Of a stretch of 64,000 bases of DNA, positions 44,192 to 55,294 are shown one piece after another. Under the pieces are notes generated by a model. It did no database searches, had not been told where the DNA came from, and saw only the letters and a list, made by a program, of their open reading frames with translations. Origin of the DNA: Strongylocentrotus purpuratus. Taxonomy: Eukaryota; Echinodermata; Echinoidea; Camarodonta; Strongylocentrotidae. Location of the stretch: positions 1,805,501-1,869,500 of the forward strand of contig NW_022145552.1 in the NCBI RefSeq assembly GCF_000002235.5, in the 5' to 3' direction. A program made the position numbers and the translations under genes. Numbering within the stretch: position 1 is the stretch's first letter; the number at the start of each line of letters is the position of its first letter.

Positions 44192-44785
44192 GGTCTGACC
44201 CCCATGAACGATTGCCACATAAACAGTAAGGGAGGGATTTGGAAACGATGTTAGTTTTCGTTTTCGTCATCAATAAGGGAGTTTACAGATACAATCTGCG
44301 CATGGGCAGAAGAAGGTCATTTGTACCAAAATGGTAAAACCCACAGAGATGAATACTGGATATGCGCTCATGAAAGTTATGTAACATTATTCATTTATGC
44401 ACCAACGGTACATTCTATGATACGCAGGTGGAAGTATTTTTTCAAGAGGTCAAACAAAAGGTATTCATGAAGCACATTTAGGACTTTGGCAGTTATTATT
44501 CTAAGATGCTCAAAGTGGAACTTCTCTATGAGTAAAAGATCTGTGGGTATTTGGGGTCATTTGTACCATGTGCTATATGTAAACCCCCGTATTAGATAGG
44601 ACCAACCCTTTCTGTGTTAATATGTAAATCGAAAATATGACAATGGGGTGTTCATTCCTTTCGAGGCATGTCGCAAGACGACCAAACAAAAGATGACGAT
44701 AATTGATTGGGATAGCACATTGCTGATGGACTGTGACAAAAGTTCAAAATTACAAAAAAAATATGAAACCATTTTACAGCATTAA

Positions 44786-44963
44786 GGTAGGGCCTATCGG
44801 CTTCATTTTGAGAGTTGGGTTTGTAATAAGGCTCATGCATGAAGCGTAATATGCAGGTTGTTTCTAATACATTCTAATACATCTGTGCCAATAGTAAGTT
44901 TAATCATTGTTAGACTTTGACATTAATTGTATCGTTAACTATTCGCATGATAAATATTCAGTG
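44786..44963. repeat. Dispersed repeat, copy 1 (pair with 49059-49231)
   Basis: AGGGCCTATCGGCTTCATTT, GTAATAAGGCTCATGCAT, GTAAGTTTAATCATTGTTAG and ACTATTCGCATGATAAATAT match the second copy in the same orientation at about 75-80% by eye. No terminal repeats are clear. Confidence 0.6.
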
Positions 44964-45000
44964 AGACACATTTTCAAAGATTTTACCTCTTTTGTTTCAG

Positions 45001-45136
45001 CAAGTAGTGGATATATGGTCAAACATATAGGCGTGTATTTAGCGATTTATTTATTAGTTATTCCTCTTTCATTATCCGTCAGAGCCGCAAGGCTTGATTT
45101 TCAAGAGAGCCATGAAGACAAGTGACAAAGTACATG
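45001..45136 (+). CDS. Possible small exon encoding a signal peptide (unidentified)
   Basis: A good acceptor TTTTACCTCTTTTGTTTCAG ends at 45000. Fifteen bases later an ATG (45015) opens 36 codons to TGA at 45125: MVKHIGVYLAIYLLVIPLSL, then SVRA before ARLDFQ. This has a basic n-region, a hydrophobic core of about 17 residues and a V-x-A cleavage site. A donor-like CATG|GTAAAA is at 45137, and an earlier weak one (CAA|GTGACA) would keep the frame open. It could be a short secreted peptide, the first exon of a secreted protein whose remainder I cannot find, or chance. It does not belong to the cyclase frame. Confidence 0.25.
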
Positions 45137-45304
45137 GTAAAAATTACAACAACAACAATTAAAATCATATACACAATACATAATACACAACTATTTACTA
45201 CTAATGTACGTTTACAACACAGAACACGTTTCAGTTTGAAAAGACGACCTACATGAAATAAAAGCTTGGTTAAAATGAGCCAAATAAAGCAAGGGCGTAT
45301 AACT

Positions 45305-47345
45305 TTTTGTTTATTTGTTTGTTTGTTTTATTCACCATGTAAAACTAATTGTTTAGAGATAATAAATTCAGTGGGTTACATCGAGATATAATATATTATA
45401 GGAGCAGTGCATAAACAAGAAATGTTTGAAGCGCAACGTCCCTATAAAGGTAACATAGCTGATAATGTTTATGTTAAGAAAGAACATGGCTTAACATAAG
45501 ACATTATGTCGTTACAAAAATAAAACAAAATACAAAACAAATGCTTGAATCAAAGTTGTATTTATCAAACAAAACAGGTTCACATAATTTTATATACTTG
45601 CACTGATACGATAAACTCAAACAAGATATAAAACACATGAAAGGATTTTAAATCAAGTCAGACTGAAGAGTTTAAAGAAAAGTGTGGTTAAAAAGAAAAC
45701 GCCAGATTAAAGTATATAGATAGCACAAAAGAAAGACGATATAGCACACAATGGATTGTTTAACGAGACTAAAAGATAATAATACAACAAAAATAAGCAA
45801 AAGTCAGCCTTCGTTGAAAGTAGAGAAATCCGTTATAATTATATATACTGTTTAAAAGAAGTGACTGATAGTGTCGGGTTTGATTTTTGAAAAATTGCAA
45901 AGATGATGATAATTGAATAGGAAGTGGTAATTTCTTAAACTGTGAACTTGCAAAGTAAGAAAACGAGCGTTTTTAAAAATCAGTTCGGCGTTTGGGTATA
46001 GATAATGCGCTATTGCACTCAAACAAAAGACGATGTTTGTTCAAATAGTGATACAGTTGTGAGTTAACAGCTTTTTCCAATATTTTAGAAACGGATGACA
46101 AAAGTGAAATAGGTCTGAATTTTGTTATTTGAATTGATCGTTTACTTTTAGCGATTGGAATAATTTTAGCGAGTTGTAGGTCTTTTGGAAAGTGGCCGGT
46201 CTGCCATAATCGGTTTAATAGGTAGGTTAAAGGCTGTGATATGAAAGGAGCACCCAGTTTTAGTACTTAACTCTTTCAGTACAAACTCAAACTCAATGTT
46301 ACCAAATTTGAAAGAAAAAGCTGTTTGTGACAAAGTTTCAATGAAATTCGTATCATCCGTTGTGTTAAAACTAGAAGCTATATCGCCGCCGACATTACTT
46401 AACATTTCATAGCATTTGTTAGCTATAATGTTTTTATCAGAAATTACTTCTTGCTTAATAACAAAATGCCTTTCTTCCTGAGACTTTTTGCTTGGAAGTA
46501 AATTATTCATCACCTTCCAAGTTTCCCGAAAATCGTTGCTGCTTTCCGTAAGCTTCGTTCTAAAATAAAACCTTTTCAATTTTGTATTCAAATTGTTCTT
46601 TTTGTTTCTAAAGCAAGTATATTTTTCCCAGCGCAACTTCATGGTTTGTGTATATTGAACAGGTTGCTGAAGATTAGGTTGATAATTGGATTCCGGTATC
46701 TTAGCTTTAATTGGGTCGAAATTCTTTTTGTCGAAGTCCCTCTCTCGGGCTAAAGCCGAGTATTCATCGTTAATCCAGGGAGAACCATTCATCTTTCTCC
46801 TTATAGAAAATGAACGGAGCGTGTTTGTTACTAAGCTAAAGCATTAACGACGAAAATAGTTCCCATGATTGGTCGACATTGTCTTTTAAACAGAAGACTG
46901 AATCCCAATCAATTGATGCAAGGCCATTTTGAAAGTCGTTTTCGTTCAAGGACCTGAACGTTCTAAAAGAAGAGATTTTGGGCGTTAACTTTGGATGATG
47001 TGATTTTGTGACCAAGTAATCTAAAGAATGGTCTCGTAATCCAACTGATTGAACTCCAGTGTTCAATGGATCAATAATATCGTGTTGGAAACACATATTA
47101 GATTTATCAACGAGGTGCTGTTTGGAGTAAATGCGAGTAGATTGTTGAACAAGCTGAGTAAATCATAAAGAAGTACACAATTCAATCAGTTATTTGAAAA
47201 TGGATTTGATGTAAGCATGTTACATTTAAAGTCCCCCGCTAATATAATTCTGTCCGAAAAAGAAAGAACACGATCTAAAACACAGTAATTTTTACAGGAT
47301 GATGATGTTGACACGTAACTTTAAACAAAATCATTATAATCAAAT
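45305..47345 (-). mobile_element. Decayed non-LTR retrotransposon (LINE), 5'-truncated and internally deleted
   Basis: On the minus strand the element runs from about 47345 to 45305. An apurinic-type endonuclease remnant comes first: RIILAGDFKCNML (compare GDFNCN) near 47250, then LRDHSLDYLVTKSHHPKL (compare SDHSLI) at about 47000. A 208-residue open stretch (46792-46166) with SPWINDEYSALARERDFDKK leads into the reverse transcriptase entry motif PISLLSSVSKILEK at about 46100. The palm region with the catalytic Asp pair is missing: sequence jumps from LLFECNSA to a C-terminal part reading SIPKRRTDF. A 3' UTR ends in a repeated AAAC/AAAT tail at about 45310-45330. The two endonuclease-region reading frames are separate and carry stops. 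The clade (CR1/L2-like in style) is a guess. Confidence 0.8.
46166..46792 (-). CDS. LINE ORF2 fragment between endonuclease and reverse transcriptase
   Basis: This is the longest open stretch of the LINE remnant, 208 codons, from a Met before NGSPWINDEY to the point where the frame breaks near SKRPTTR. The segment PWIND(E)Y..L.RERD lies in LINEs between the endonuclease and the first reverse transcriptase motif. The reading does not extend into a complete polymerase, so it is a non-functional fragment. Confidence 0.65.
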   Translation of the reverse strand: MNGSPWINDEYSALARERDFDKKNFDPIKAKIPESNYQPNLQQPVQYTQTMKLRWEKYTCFRNKKNNLNTKLKRFYFRTKLTESSNDFRETWKVMNNLLPSKKSQEERHFVIKQEVISDKNIIANKCYEMLSNVGGDIASSFNTTDDTNFIETLSQTAFSFKFGNIEFEFVLKELSTKTGCSFHITAFNLPIKPIMADRPLSKRPTTR

Positions 47346-47398
47346 TCCCCAACTCACTTGAACCAGGAATAAGTTACCTTCTTCTTCTTGATTTCCTC

Positions 47399-47548
47399 CA
47401 GGGGCCCGCTTCATAAGCCTTTTTTCAATGACAATTGACAAAAATCAGTGACAAATCTGTTGACAACCAATCAGAAGCAATCATTTCAGTAGCTTATAAC
47501 AAATACTGTCATTTGTCACTGATGACAAGTTTTGTGAAACGCCCCCTG
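47399..47548. mobile_element. Same family, copy 2 with CAGGGG ends
   Basis: CAGGGGCCCGCTTCATAAG at the left and GTTTTGTGAAACGCCCCCTG at the right bound 150 bp. Inside: GACAAAAATCAGTGACAAAT and TTTGTCACTGATGACAAG, over 85% like copy 1 by eye. It lies just outside the 5' end of the LINE remnant. Confidence 0.8.
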
Positions 47549-48434
47549 GTTTTTATGTAATTGCGCAGATTGAGTCAACAGAGAATAGGCAGACTATATG
47601 AAATAAAAAGTCATGTAATAGGGGTACATACATGTAGAAGATCCCAATATGGCATTAATGTGCAGGAGCTGCTTTGTTCACAAAAGATCGTACCATCGGC
47701 CAAAGAGTTCATCGCCTACTAGCATCATTGATCGCTAATTTCTAGCTATTAAACTTGACGTTCATCAATAAAGAAAATACAAATCATATTTTGAATCAGA
47801 CTTTCAATTTAATAATAACTAAAAACAAAACGATCGACTTCTGTACTGATTATGCATGAAATGGTCAGGCCTCAATTTTTCGTAAAGACCAATGTTTGAG
47901 CATGTTAGGAGAAAAATTGAGAGTGTGTGCATATACGATATATAATATTTGATTCACCGGGCTCAATTTTAATCCCATTTTGCTGTCCATACGTGTGATT
48001 TCAGTGCAGTGGCGGATCCGGGATTCTGTGGCTGGGTACGGGGGCACATACCTGAAAAGAAAAAAAGGAAAACAAAAGGAAGAGAAAAAGAAAAAGAAAA
48101 AGATAAAATACCGGTGGGATGGACATTTAGATTGTACACTCAATTCGTACTTAACCCTTTGCTTACGGGAGCCAAGTGTTCCCTATGTTAAGCCTATGGA
48201 ACCTATACAATTCAGTAGTCAACCGGTTCAGATATACTGGATTAAGGTTTGCCGGGAAGCATGGACCTATTTCACCGCCCCTCCCTCCCTCGCCGTGCGA
48301 TCAGCTACATGCTTTCCTAAATATCAAGATGTCTCACAAGTACCAACAAAAAAGACAATTTTGTGTTCAAGTGTATTCCAATTTATACATGTTTCCTGTA
48401 GCAACGATGTATCATATTCACATGTTATACAATT

Positions 48435-48600
48435 GTTTTTTAATAGTCAGAATGCGAATTGCATACAATATGGCTTGCGGTACAAAACAATGGGGGATTT
48501 ATGCAATTGTTATTCTGACTATTGAAATACAATTAATCGTAGCAGGTCAATGAAATAATCGTAACGAGGCGCTTAGTATGAAGGACCTCTGTATTAAATG
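48435..48600. mobile_element. Diverged copy of the palindromic 60507-60804 family
   Basis: TAATAGTCAGAATGCGAATT and its inverse AATTGTTATTCTGACTATT form a hairpin, followed by TCAATGAAATAATCGTAACG and GTATTAAATGTGC similar to the right arm of the full copy. An 181-residue frame running through it (47980-48525) is therefore not a gene. Confidence 0.5.
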
Positions 48601-49058
48601 TGCTTGCATACGTAGATAAACTACAGATGTACTATGAAATTTCGATATCATACGATATATTAACATGATTTCAGTGTGCTTAACAAATGCAGAAGATAGT
48701 TTGTTTTAATCTGATTTACCAATGAACCGTAGTAAACGAAATTCTGTTGGATGTGTGCTGAAGAGACATGATCTTCATATGTATTGACCGTCTTGGTCGT
48801 CTTCAGGCCGGTATATAAATCTTAAGGGGGTAATAGCAAACAACGACACTGATTTCAGAAACAAATTGCATTTATTTTGTCATGATTCACAGAGATACTC
48901 CCACTTGTATTGTGGTGACGTGTGAATCAAAGGCGGATCCAGAGGGTAGCAGAATAGCCCCCCCCCCCTTCCCCCCCATGAGAAAAAAAGGTCTTTTCGA
49001 GAAAGATTTTTTTTTCTTTCCATTTTGGGACCTTTAGGCTGTTAGAAAAGTAAAAGAT

Positions 49059-49231
49059 AGGGCCTATTTATCGGCTTTAATTTGAGTGTTGATTTTGTAA
49101 TAAGGCCCCAGCATAAATCTTAATCTGAAGCTAAGTTTGTCTCTCACACATTCTGAGCCACTAGTAAGTGTAATCATTCTTAGACTTTGAAATTATTTTC
49201 ATCGTAGACGATTCGCATAATAAATTTTCAA
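49059..49231. repeat. Dispersed repeat, copy 2
   Basis: AGGGCCTATTTATCGGCTTT, GTAATAAGGCCCCAGCATAA, GTAAGTGTAATCATTCTTAG and ACGATTCGCATAATAAAT correspond to 44786-44963. It lies between CGGATCCAG-type words (48928) and GGACCCGCTCC (49421), perhaps inside a degraded DNA transposon. Confidence 0.55.
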
Positions 49232-50299
49232 TTTATTCTTTTTGGGGGAATACCAAAAAAAAATCGGGAAATTGCTCCTCGCTCCCCTCACTCACCTTCC
49301 CTAACAAAAAGAACCACGAGGAGGCTGGCGAGATCCCGATTTTAGTCTCCCGGAAAGCAAAACAAAAATGTATATCTAAAACGGAAGTCACCCCTTCCCC
49401 CTTTTACGCAATCCTGGACCCGCTCCTATATGAATATGTATATCATGCACTGTAGCAAGAGGACCGACAACCGAAATAGCCGCCGTAAATATGACTGGCA
49501 TTTCCACATTCTTGCCTTATCATTTAGCTAATCTGTTTTAAGCAGGAGAAGTATGTGTTTACATATTGTCTATTTAAATCCTCAAAATGTATACATTAAC
49601 GCTACCTTAATATCAATTAGAAATAATACCTTAAATGGAATATACATTCAATTCAGCCGTATATGAACAGTAAACTTTCAAAGATGTCAAGGTATGATGT
49701 TATTATAATGTAAACATAAATCGTCATTGAAGAGTGATGAACGATATGACTAGATTTATAGCATCCATTACAAATGGGTAGTTGGTGTAGATCGACACGA
49801 ATGAATATATTGAGTTTTAATGTATTATATTGTTGCAGAGTGTTGCTTAGTTATATGAAAGTAAATTATTATCTCCTTGATTGTGATTTGTATCGTAAAC
49901 ATTTCAAGGGGACCTACAAAGTCTTCAAATTCTATTATCTAATTTTTGTTATAATGTACATGATTCAATTAAATGGACTACATATAATTCATGATATAAC
50001 CTTGCAAGTGCATTGTTGCTTTTTTGGTGTATGATTTTCTGATTTCTATAAGACTCCGCATAATTTCAATCTAGTTTAATCTTTATCTAATACATTGATT
50101 TCAATATTTTTCATTTCATTTTATTTCATGTTGATTGATCCATGGTAATACAGCTGTACATAGAATTTGTGTTTCCATTGACTTTGTGCTAAGGTACAAT
50201 AACTTTACGATTACAAGCACATATAACCTAAAGCGAACCACACTAACGTTTTACAATTGTTATATATTTGCCTAAATGCATATCATTATTTGGTTCTAT

Positions 50300-50355
50300 G
50301 ACAATTACCCCCTGGGTAATCACCCCCGGAAAACTACTCCCCCCCCCCCCCCCCG
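50300..50355. repeat. Short ACAATTACCCCC-type stretch with C-run
   Basis: GACAATTACCCCCTGGGTAA TCACCCCCGGAAAACTACTC followed by 18 or more C. Same wording as the longer arrays in the cyclase introns and at 62530. Confidence 0.6.
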
Positions 50356-51161
50356 GGACAATTTATGCAACACCAGAGCGGTTGTTGTTTTCCACGAAGG
50401 ATGTAAGTTTTAGGTTATTGTCCAGCGCGTCTCAAAATGCTGGCAATCACTCTGGCAATCGCCAAGTACTATGCACACACGTATGGGCACATTGTTTCTT
50501 AATTTAGCGAACGAGTAAGGATAAAAGAGGAGAAGACATTTTAAAAATGGTAAAAAAATAGTTTTTAATCAACACACTAGTAAAGATTCAAAATACTGTA
50601 TGCGGACACCTCGCCGCCGAATGTACATGTACATGAATAAAAAGTGATATGTTCGGTCATGACCTTTCTACACGAATATGGGGCATATTCGGGCCTCTCA
50701 TTGCCTTATTTATCATGTTTCTAAATGTAATAAGTGTGGTCATAAATAACAAAACATATACGATATTGTGGGATATAGCCTGTCGAGCTACTTGCACGTA
50801 GACAGGGCATTTATTACACTTAAATTCACAACACTGAACTCGATCATTGTCCAAAGTATGAAAACAATTTCTTAAAAAACGTGTCTGAGAGTTATACATG
50901 CATAATGTTTTTATGCCTCTTAACATTAATCACGTGAAAACATATTTGATGTAACTGTTATGACCCAACCCTAATTATGCCCGGGTTTAAAAAACGGAGA
51001 TAAAACTGAATCAGCACTAAACTCTGAAAAGACCCTATGGCCACCGCAACCTAAACTTTGATGCAACAATCTCCTATAAAGTATCATTATTTAGCTCACC
51101 CTTAAAAATAAAACTACATATTAAAAAAACGTGCTAGTATGCGGTCCTTGGAAAGCTAGAA

Positions 51162-51312
51162 TAGGGACTTTTAGATTTGCACGACGATAACGTGGACTGA
51201 TCCTTTTAAGGCACTGGCAGCCCGGCAGTGCCTTAAAATGACGTCACATTGCCTTAAATGGATGTCACACGTGGCAGTCCACGTTCTCGTCGTGCAAATC
51301 TAAAAATCCCTA
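51162..51312. mobile_element. Same TA-target MITE family, copy 2
   Basis: TAGGGACTTTTAGATTTGCA and the inverse TGCAAATCTAAAAATCCCTA bound 151 bp. The arms continue through CGACGATAACGTGGACTG / CAGTCCACGTTCTCGTCG, so the arms pair over about 38 bp. Inside, GCACTGGCAGCCCGGCAGTG is a further small hairpin. Confidence 0.85.
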
Positions 51313-52728
51313 TTGACTGCCCTTATACGCCGCACCCTTATTTCACATCCGGGGCCCTCTTTTCATATTCAAATTAAACACCATCGGGCATCGACGCAAC
51401 GGAATTGAATAATTCCGTTACGCATGCCGGATAACAATTAATGTTCCCACTTAGTGCCGTATAAACAACATTTGCCAGCTATAACGCTGGCAAATACATG
51501 TCTGTATTCCTAAATAAAGAGGGGATGTACATTTATAAGATTATTAGGTGGGTATAATACCCAAATATTGACTTCAAAATTTGAGTACGGCTGCAGCTTT
51601 CTCAGAACCCCGCATCGTATATACATTCCCATAAACACACACACACACACACACATTCACACAAAATGTAACTTTTTTAATACTTGAAAACATAATTATC
51701 ATTCTTTGATGTACAGCACATAGTTGACACAAAGGGGATGCTTTTAGAATAGTTGAAAACACCGTGCTTTCTGTGAGAGGGAATGACCCTGATCCCCAAC
51801 CCATACACACATGTAAACATCCAGGACGTAGATAAGGGGGCATGTGAATATGTGCACCCCTCCCCCCTCCCTCCCCCAACCATCAAATGATAAGAAAATA
51901 TACAGAAAGGTGAAAGTGGAGAGGAGGAAATGTAACGTAAAATGAATATGCTATCTTCCCCACACCCTCCCATTGTAACTTCGCATTTTATCCATCGGGT
52001 AAGATTGATCCCCTCCCCCACCTCACCCTCCCCCCCCCCCCCCCTCCTACTAAACCTGAGCCCCTCAATGCCTGGACCCACGTTACGCCATTTTACGCAC
52101 TTTCCGGCCGTTTTTATTAGACCCTATACTCGTAATGTAAAAGGGTTTTGCAGCCATGTTATTTTTCACGGTATATCTAAGTGTGTTTTTCGGGGAAAAA
52201 CTTGACAAAGTTACTCCCTGTGGATAAATTTCCTAATTTGCGGGTCCTAGTTTTAGTTACTTATGACAAACAAATTATGAAAAGCAAAACATTAAGGTAA
52301 AATACAGGAATAACATAAAGAGGTCTCAAGGTTTTGAACAGTTGAAATGTTGTTAAATTACATCTCACAAACAACTGTATAAAATAATTTAAAATAAGTA
52401 GACACACGGAGAGATTGTGGGACATGTCGAACACTCCTCTGCAGACCCTTGTGTCAGATGCAAGGATTTTATACGAAATCTATCAGAACAGACGCAGGCC
52501 GGTTGTGGTCATGGTTTTAAAAGTAGAAAGTTTGGGTCATTTTGTCGGTTGTCCGACATTTGCTCCTGCTAAAATTGCCTTGCATCAATTTCATACTCAC
52601 ACTTTGTTCTTTACTTCAATCCTTGACCCAACAATATATCTAACCGTTACCCTTAACCTAACCTTAAAGCCAAATGTAACTCTAACCCCGATCCCTCGTA
52701 TGTGACTTAATAAAGACAGCCGCAAGGG

Positions 52729-53868
52729 ACCATTTTCGTAATGTAACCAGATTTAATGCATAAGTCTTTGTGAAGTGCCTCAATACATATTATATCATTC
52801 GCCTCATAAGAATAACAACGTTTCAATAGTCAGAATGCACGGTACATGTTGCTAGGTAGGTCAAGCCAGGAAGCTGTAATGAATGGAGATCCCGTCCAAG
52901 AGGCCCCTTTGAAGTCATCCGTGGCACCGCGCGTCTTTTGTTTCCCCTACCGTAATCCCCTTAATCCCCGTCCAAAACGTAACAGCTCCCTAGTAGCACT
53001 AAGTCCTCCCTTTCCACACACAGCCCGGCCCAGCGAGCACGGCGGCTTTTGCTTTGCCGGCCCGTACTTTGGGTGAATAGTGGTGCTAACTTGACAACTT
53101 CTAGCCCTAAATCAATAAATGCGCAAACATATAACACAATTTCATTTAGTTCTTGAGGAAGATAAACCTTTGGACTACCTTCCTAGCTATGTACAAATTT
53201 CGGAAATTTTCGGAAAATGTCAATAATTAGATGAGAAAATCATGATTATGAAAATCTTTCATTCGCTCTAACTCATGATTTCCTTGGTCGATTTCGCTGG
53301 TTAAAATGGCCATGTCTTCAGTAGAGCTATCCGAGAACGAAAAACGCATTTTGATGACTAATAGAAAGTTGCATTGGTCATAATGTTGTGAATTCTGCAT
53401 TTTATATGTTATAGCTAAATACATCTTCCATGAACATGACTTAATTTGTCGGTGCCACGCATGGCTTCAAAGCCCGATGCTTGCATATTTTTGCAAACGA
53501 GTGAATAGAGAACTTAGGGAAGCAGATGGCGTTGCGTAACATTTCGTACTATTTGGAATGCCAGAGAGGGACTGTGCATTGATATGGACAGCTGTTGATG
53601 GAAATGATGGCTGGAGAGGGTTTTGTTAAGCCAGGTTAATCTTGAATAATTTTCCCTCGGAAAATTCTTTCGAGACGGTATCTCCATTCATTACAGCTTC
53701 CTGGTCAAGCCATATTGTTTGTCCTACCTGGCAACAACTAATGTATGCCGTTCGGATTTTGTCTATTGAAATACTATTATTCTTATCAGGTGAATGAAAT
53801 TTTTTATTGAGGCACCTCACTATTAAAGAATTATGCATTAAATTTGGTTACATTACGAAACTGGCCTA
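52729..53868. repeat. Inverted repeat, about 170-190 bp arms with 777-bp loop (relative of 60507-60804)
   Basis: Left arm (52729-52898) reads CATTTTCGTAATGTAACCAG ... CAATAGTCAGAATGC ... GAAGCTGTAATGAATGGAGA. The right arm (about 53675-53868) is its inverse, including TCTCCATTCATTACAGCTTC and GGTTACATTACGAAACTGG. The loop (52899-53674) has no recognised gene. Either a larger family member or two copies around trapped DNA. Confidence 0.75.
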
Positions 53869-54844
53869 TTGGAGGAGGAGTAAGCATCTTACAAATCGTA
53901 CGGCGGCGCACAAATGCGGGGTTCGCCCTGATCTGGGCCTCTTATGGCGGCGGAAAGATTAAGTATGTAAGAAATAAGTAATGCATGGATCTCACATGAA
54001 TACAAAAGCAACCGGCACAAGGGAATGGACTTAAAGAGCTAGCGAGAATCATTCAACCATAATGGAAACTCTGATTGGACCACGGTGAATGGGATATACT
54101 GAGCTACTTTAAAAGGAGTATTTAATTCAGGTTATGCACGCTCTGGTGGTATGAGGTTTCAATAGGCCAGACGTTATAGGAAAGATTGCGATTGAAGACT
54201 CCCAAGAAAAAGGTAACAATGGAGCGATAAAATTGTTTCTCCCCTTTGAGTTAATGCTTTTTGTCATGCCTAATTATACCTCGGTGATGCTCGGTCACAC
54301 CGCCTAAACGATTCTATACCCCCTCCAAACTGAGCCCCATTTAAGCTTAATCCTATTTTGGTCCCGTACTGGCCAACAGTATGTAGACGCCTAAGTTTAT
54401 TATTGCATTGTCATTCATTGTCGCGACATACTTGTAGTTAGCTTTTTATTCCTCCTTACTTTCTTTGGGTATTAGCTGCGAAGCTTATCTATTGGCCTCG
54501 TTGTCAGATTTGTTTTTAAAAAGAATAAATGAAGCGCAAACAAACTTTATTAAGCAAAAAAGCACCGAATCTCATTTGCATATCCTTTTCAATGCATTCC
54601 TTATCTGCCCTGAGGCGTACGATGTGTCTAAATTGTCTCCTTATTTGGTCAAAAACCCTGGACATAACTCTCGCTTGGGGGTCTTTGTCCAAGAAAGGGG
54701 TAGTACATTACTTGGTCCCCCACAGTATCATTTCACTCTCTACCAAGCAATCAAGCAGGTGGTGTCATCCAGTTCTCTTTCTCTTCTCTCTCTAACTCGG
54801 TAAGTTTTTTGCGATCATTGAATAAGTGTTGCTACCTTGTATTA

Positions 54845-54932
54845 GCCTTAAGGGCTTGGTGGTAATATGTTTATGATATTGATACCACCAATTATCAATT
54901 TCATAAAAATATTACCATCAAGCCCTTAAGGC
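54845..54932. mobile_element. 88-bp palindromic insertion with 12-bp flanking direct repeats
   Basis: GCCTTAAGGGCTTG at the left and CAAGCCCTTAAGGC at the right, with a paired AT-rich middle. TACCTTGTATTA occurs directly before (54833-54844) and directly after (54933-54944). This looks like a target duplication, unusually long for a MITE. Confidence 0.75.
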
Positions 54933-54947
54933 TACCTTGTATTATAT

Positions 54948-55294
54948 TTAAAGGGATCCGATAATTTTGTCTCAGATTCTGAAACAAAATCCTGGATTTC
55001 GCTCATGCTGCAATGATAATTATAAACCTTTTAGGTCAGTCAGGAACCCCATGACTTTGACAATCGAAACCACATTTTGCGTTTGCCAAACGGTTTTCAC
55101 AACACTACAGTCTATTGGGGAAAACGAGTATGGTAAAACCGGTCACTCAAAGATTTTTACTTTTTTGAGGCACGCTTCTTAATAAATTTTAACGCGCGAT
55201 TTGTTTAGGGCTTCAATACTACACCATATCACAGACTCTGATAACATGTAGGGCCGTGCATCTCAGATTTGGCGTTGTTAAACGATGCCTTTAA
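54948..55294 (+). mobile_element. MITE with TTAAAGGsATC termini, copy 2
   Basis: Left TTAAAGGGATCCGATAATTT, right (reverse complement) TTAAAGGCATCGTTTAACAA. Homologous to 18997-19299 in opposite orientation, but with about 80 bp more sequence near the right end (about 55172-55250). It starts 15 bp beyond the right arm of a palindromic insertion (54845-54932). Confidence 0.75.

Larger units (their letters stand above)
43750..45000. other. Intergenic, mobile-element debris
   Basis: Apart from the MITE at 44032-44191 and the dispersed repeat at 44786-44963 I see no gene or RNA. Confidence 0.5.
47549..52728. other. Intergenic, mobile-element debris
   Basis: Contains CAGTGGCGGATCCGGGATT near 48007 and CGGATCCAG / GGACCCGCTCC words at 48928 and 49421 (ends like hAT-type DNA transposons, uncertain), a MITE at 51162-51312, a CA repeat (51633-51655) and C-runs. 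No open reading frame with recognisable protein features. Confidence 0.5.

Noticed and set aside
47980-48525. 181-codon + strand frame
   Set aside because: It crosses a palindromic element copy and A-rich low complexity; composition is not protein-like and no domain is visible.
48007-49432. hAT-type transposon bounded by CAGTGGCGGATCC and GGACCCGCTCC
   Set aside because: The ends are similar only in part, no 8-bp target duplication is visible and there is no transposase; left as an unproven possibility.
54465-54803. 112-codon + strand frame
   Set aside because: No recognisable motif, and the overlapping frame is about as long, which suggests chance.
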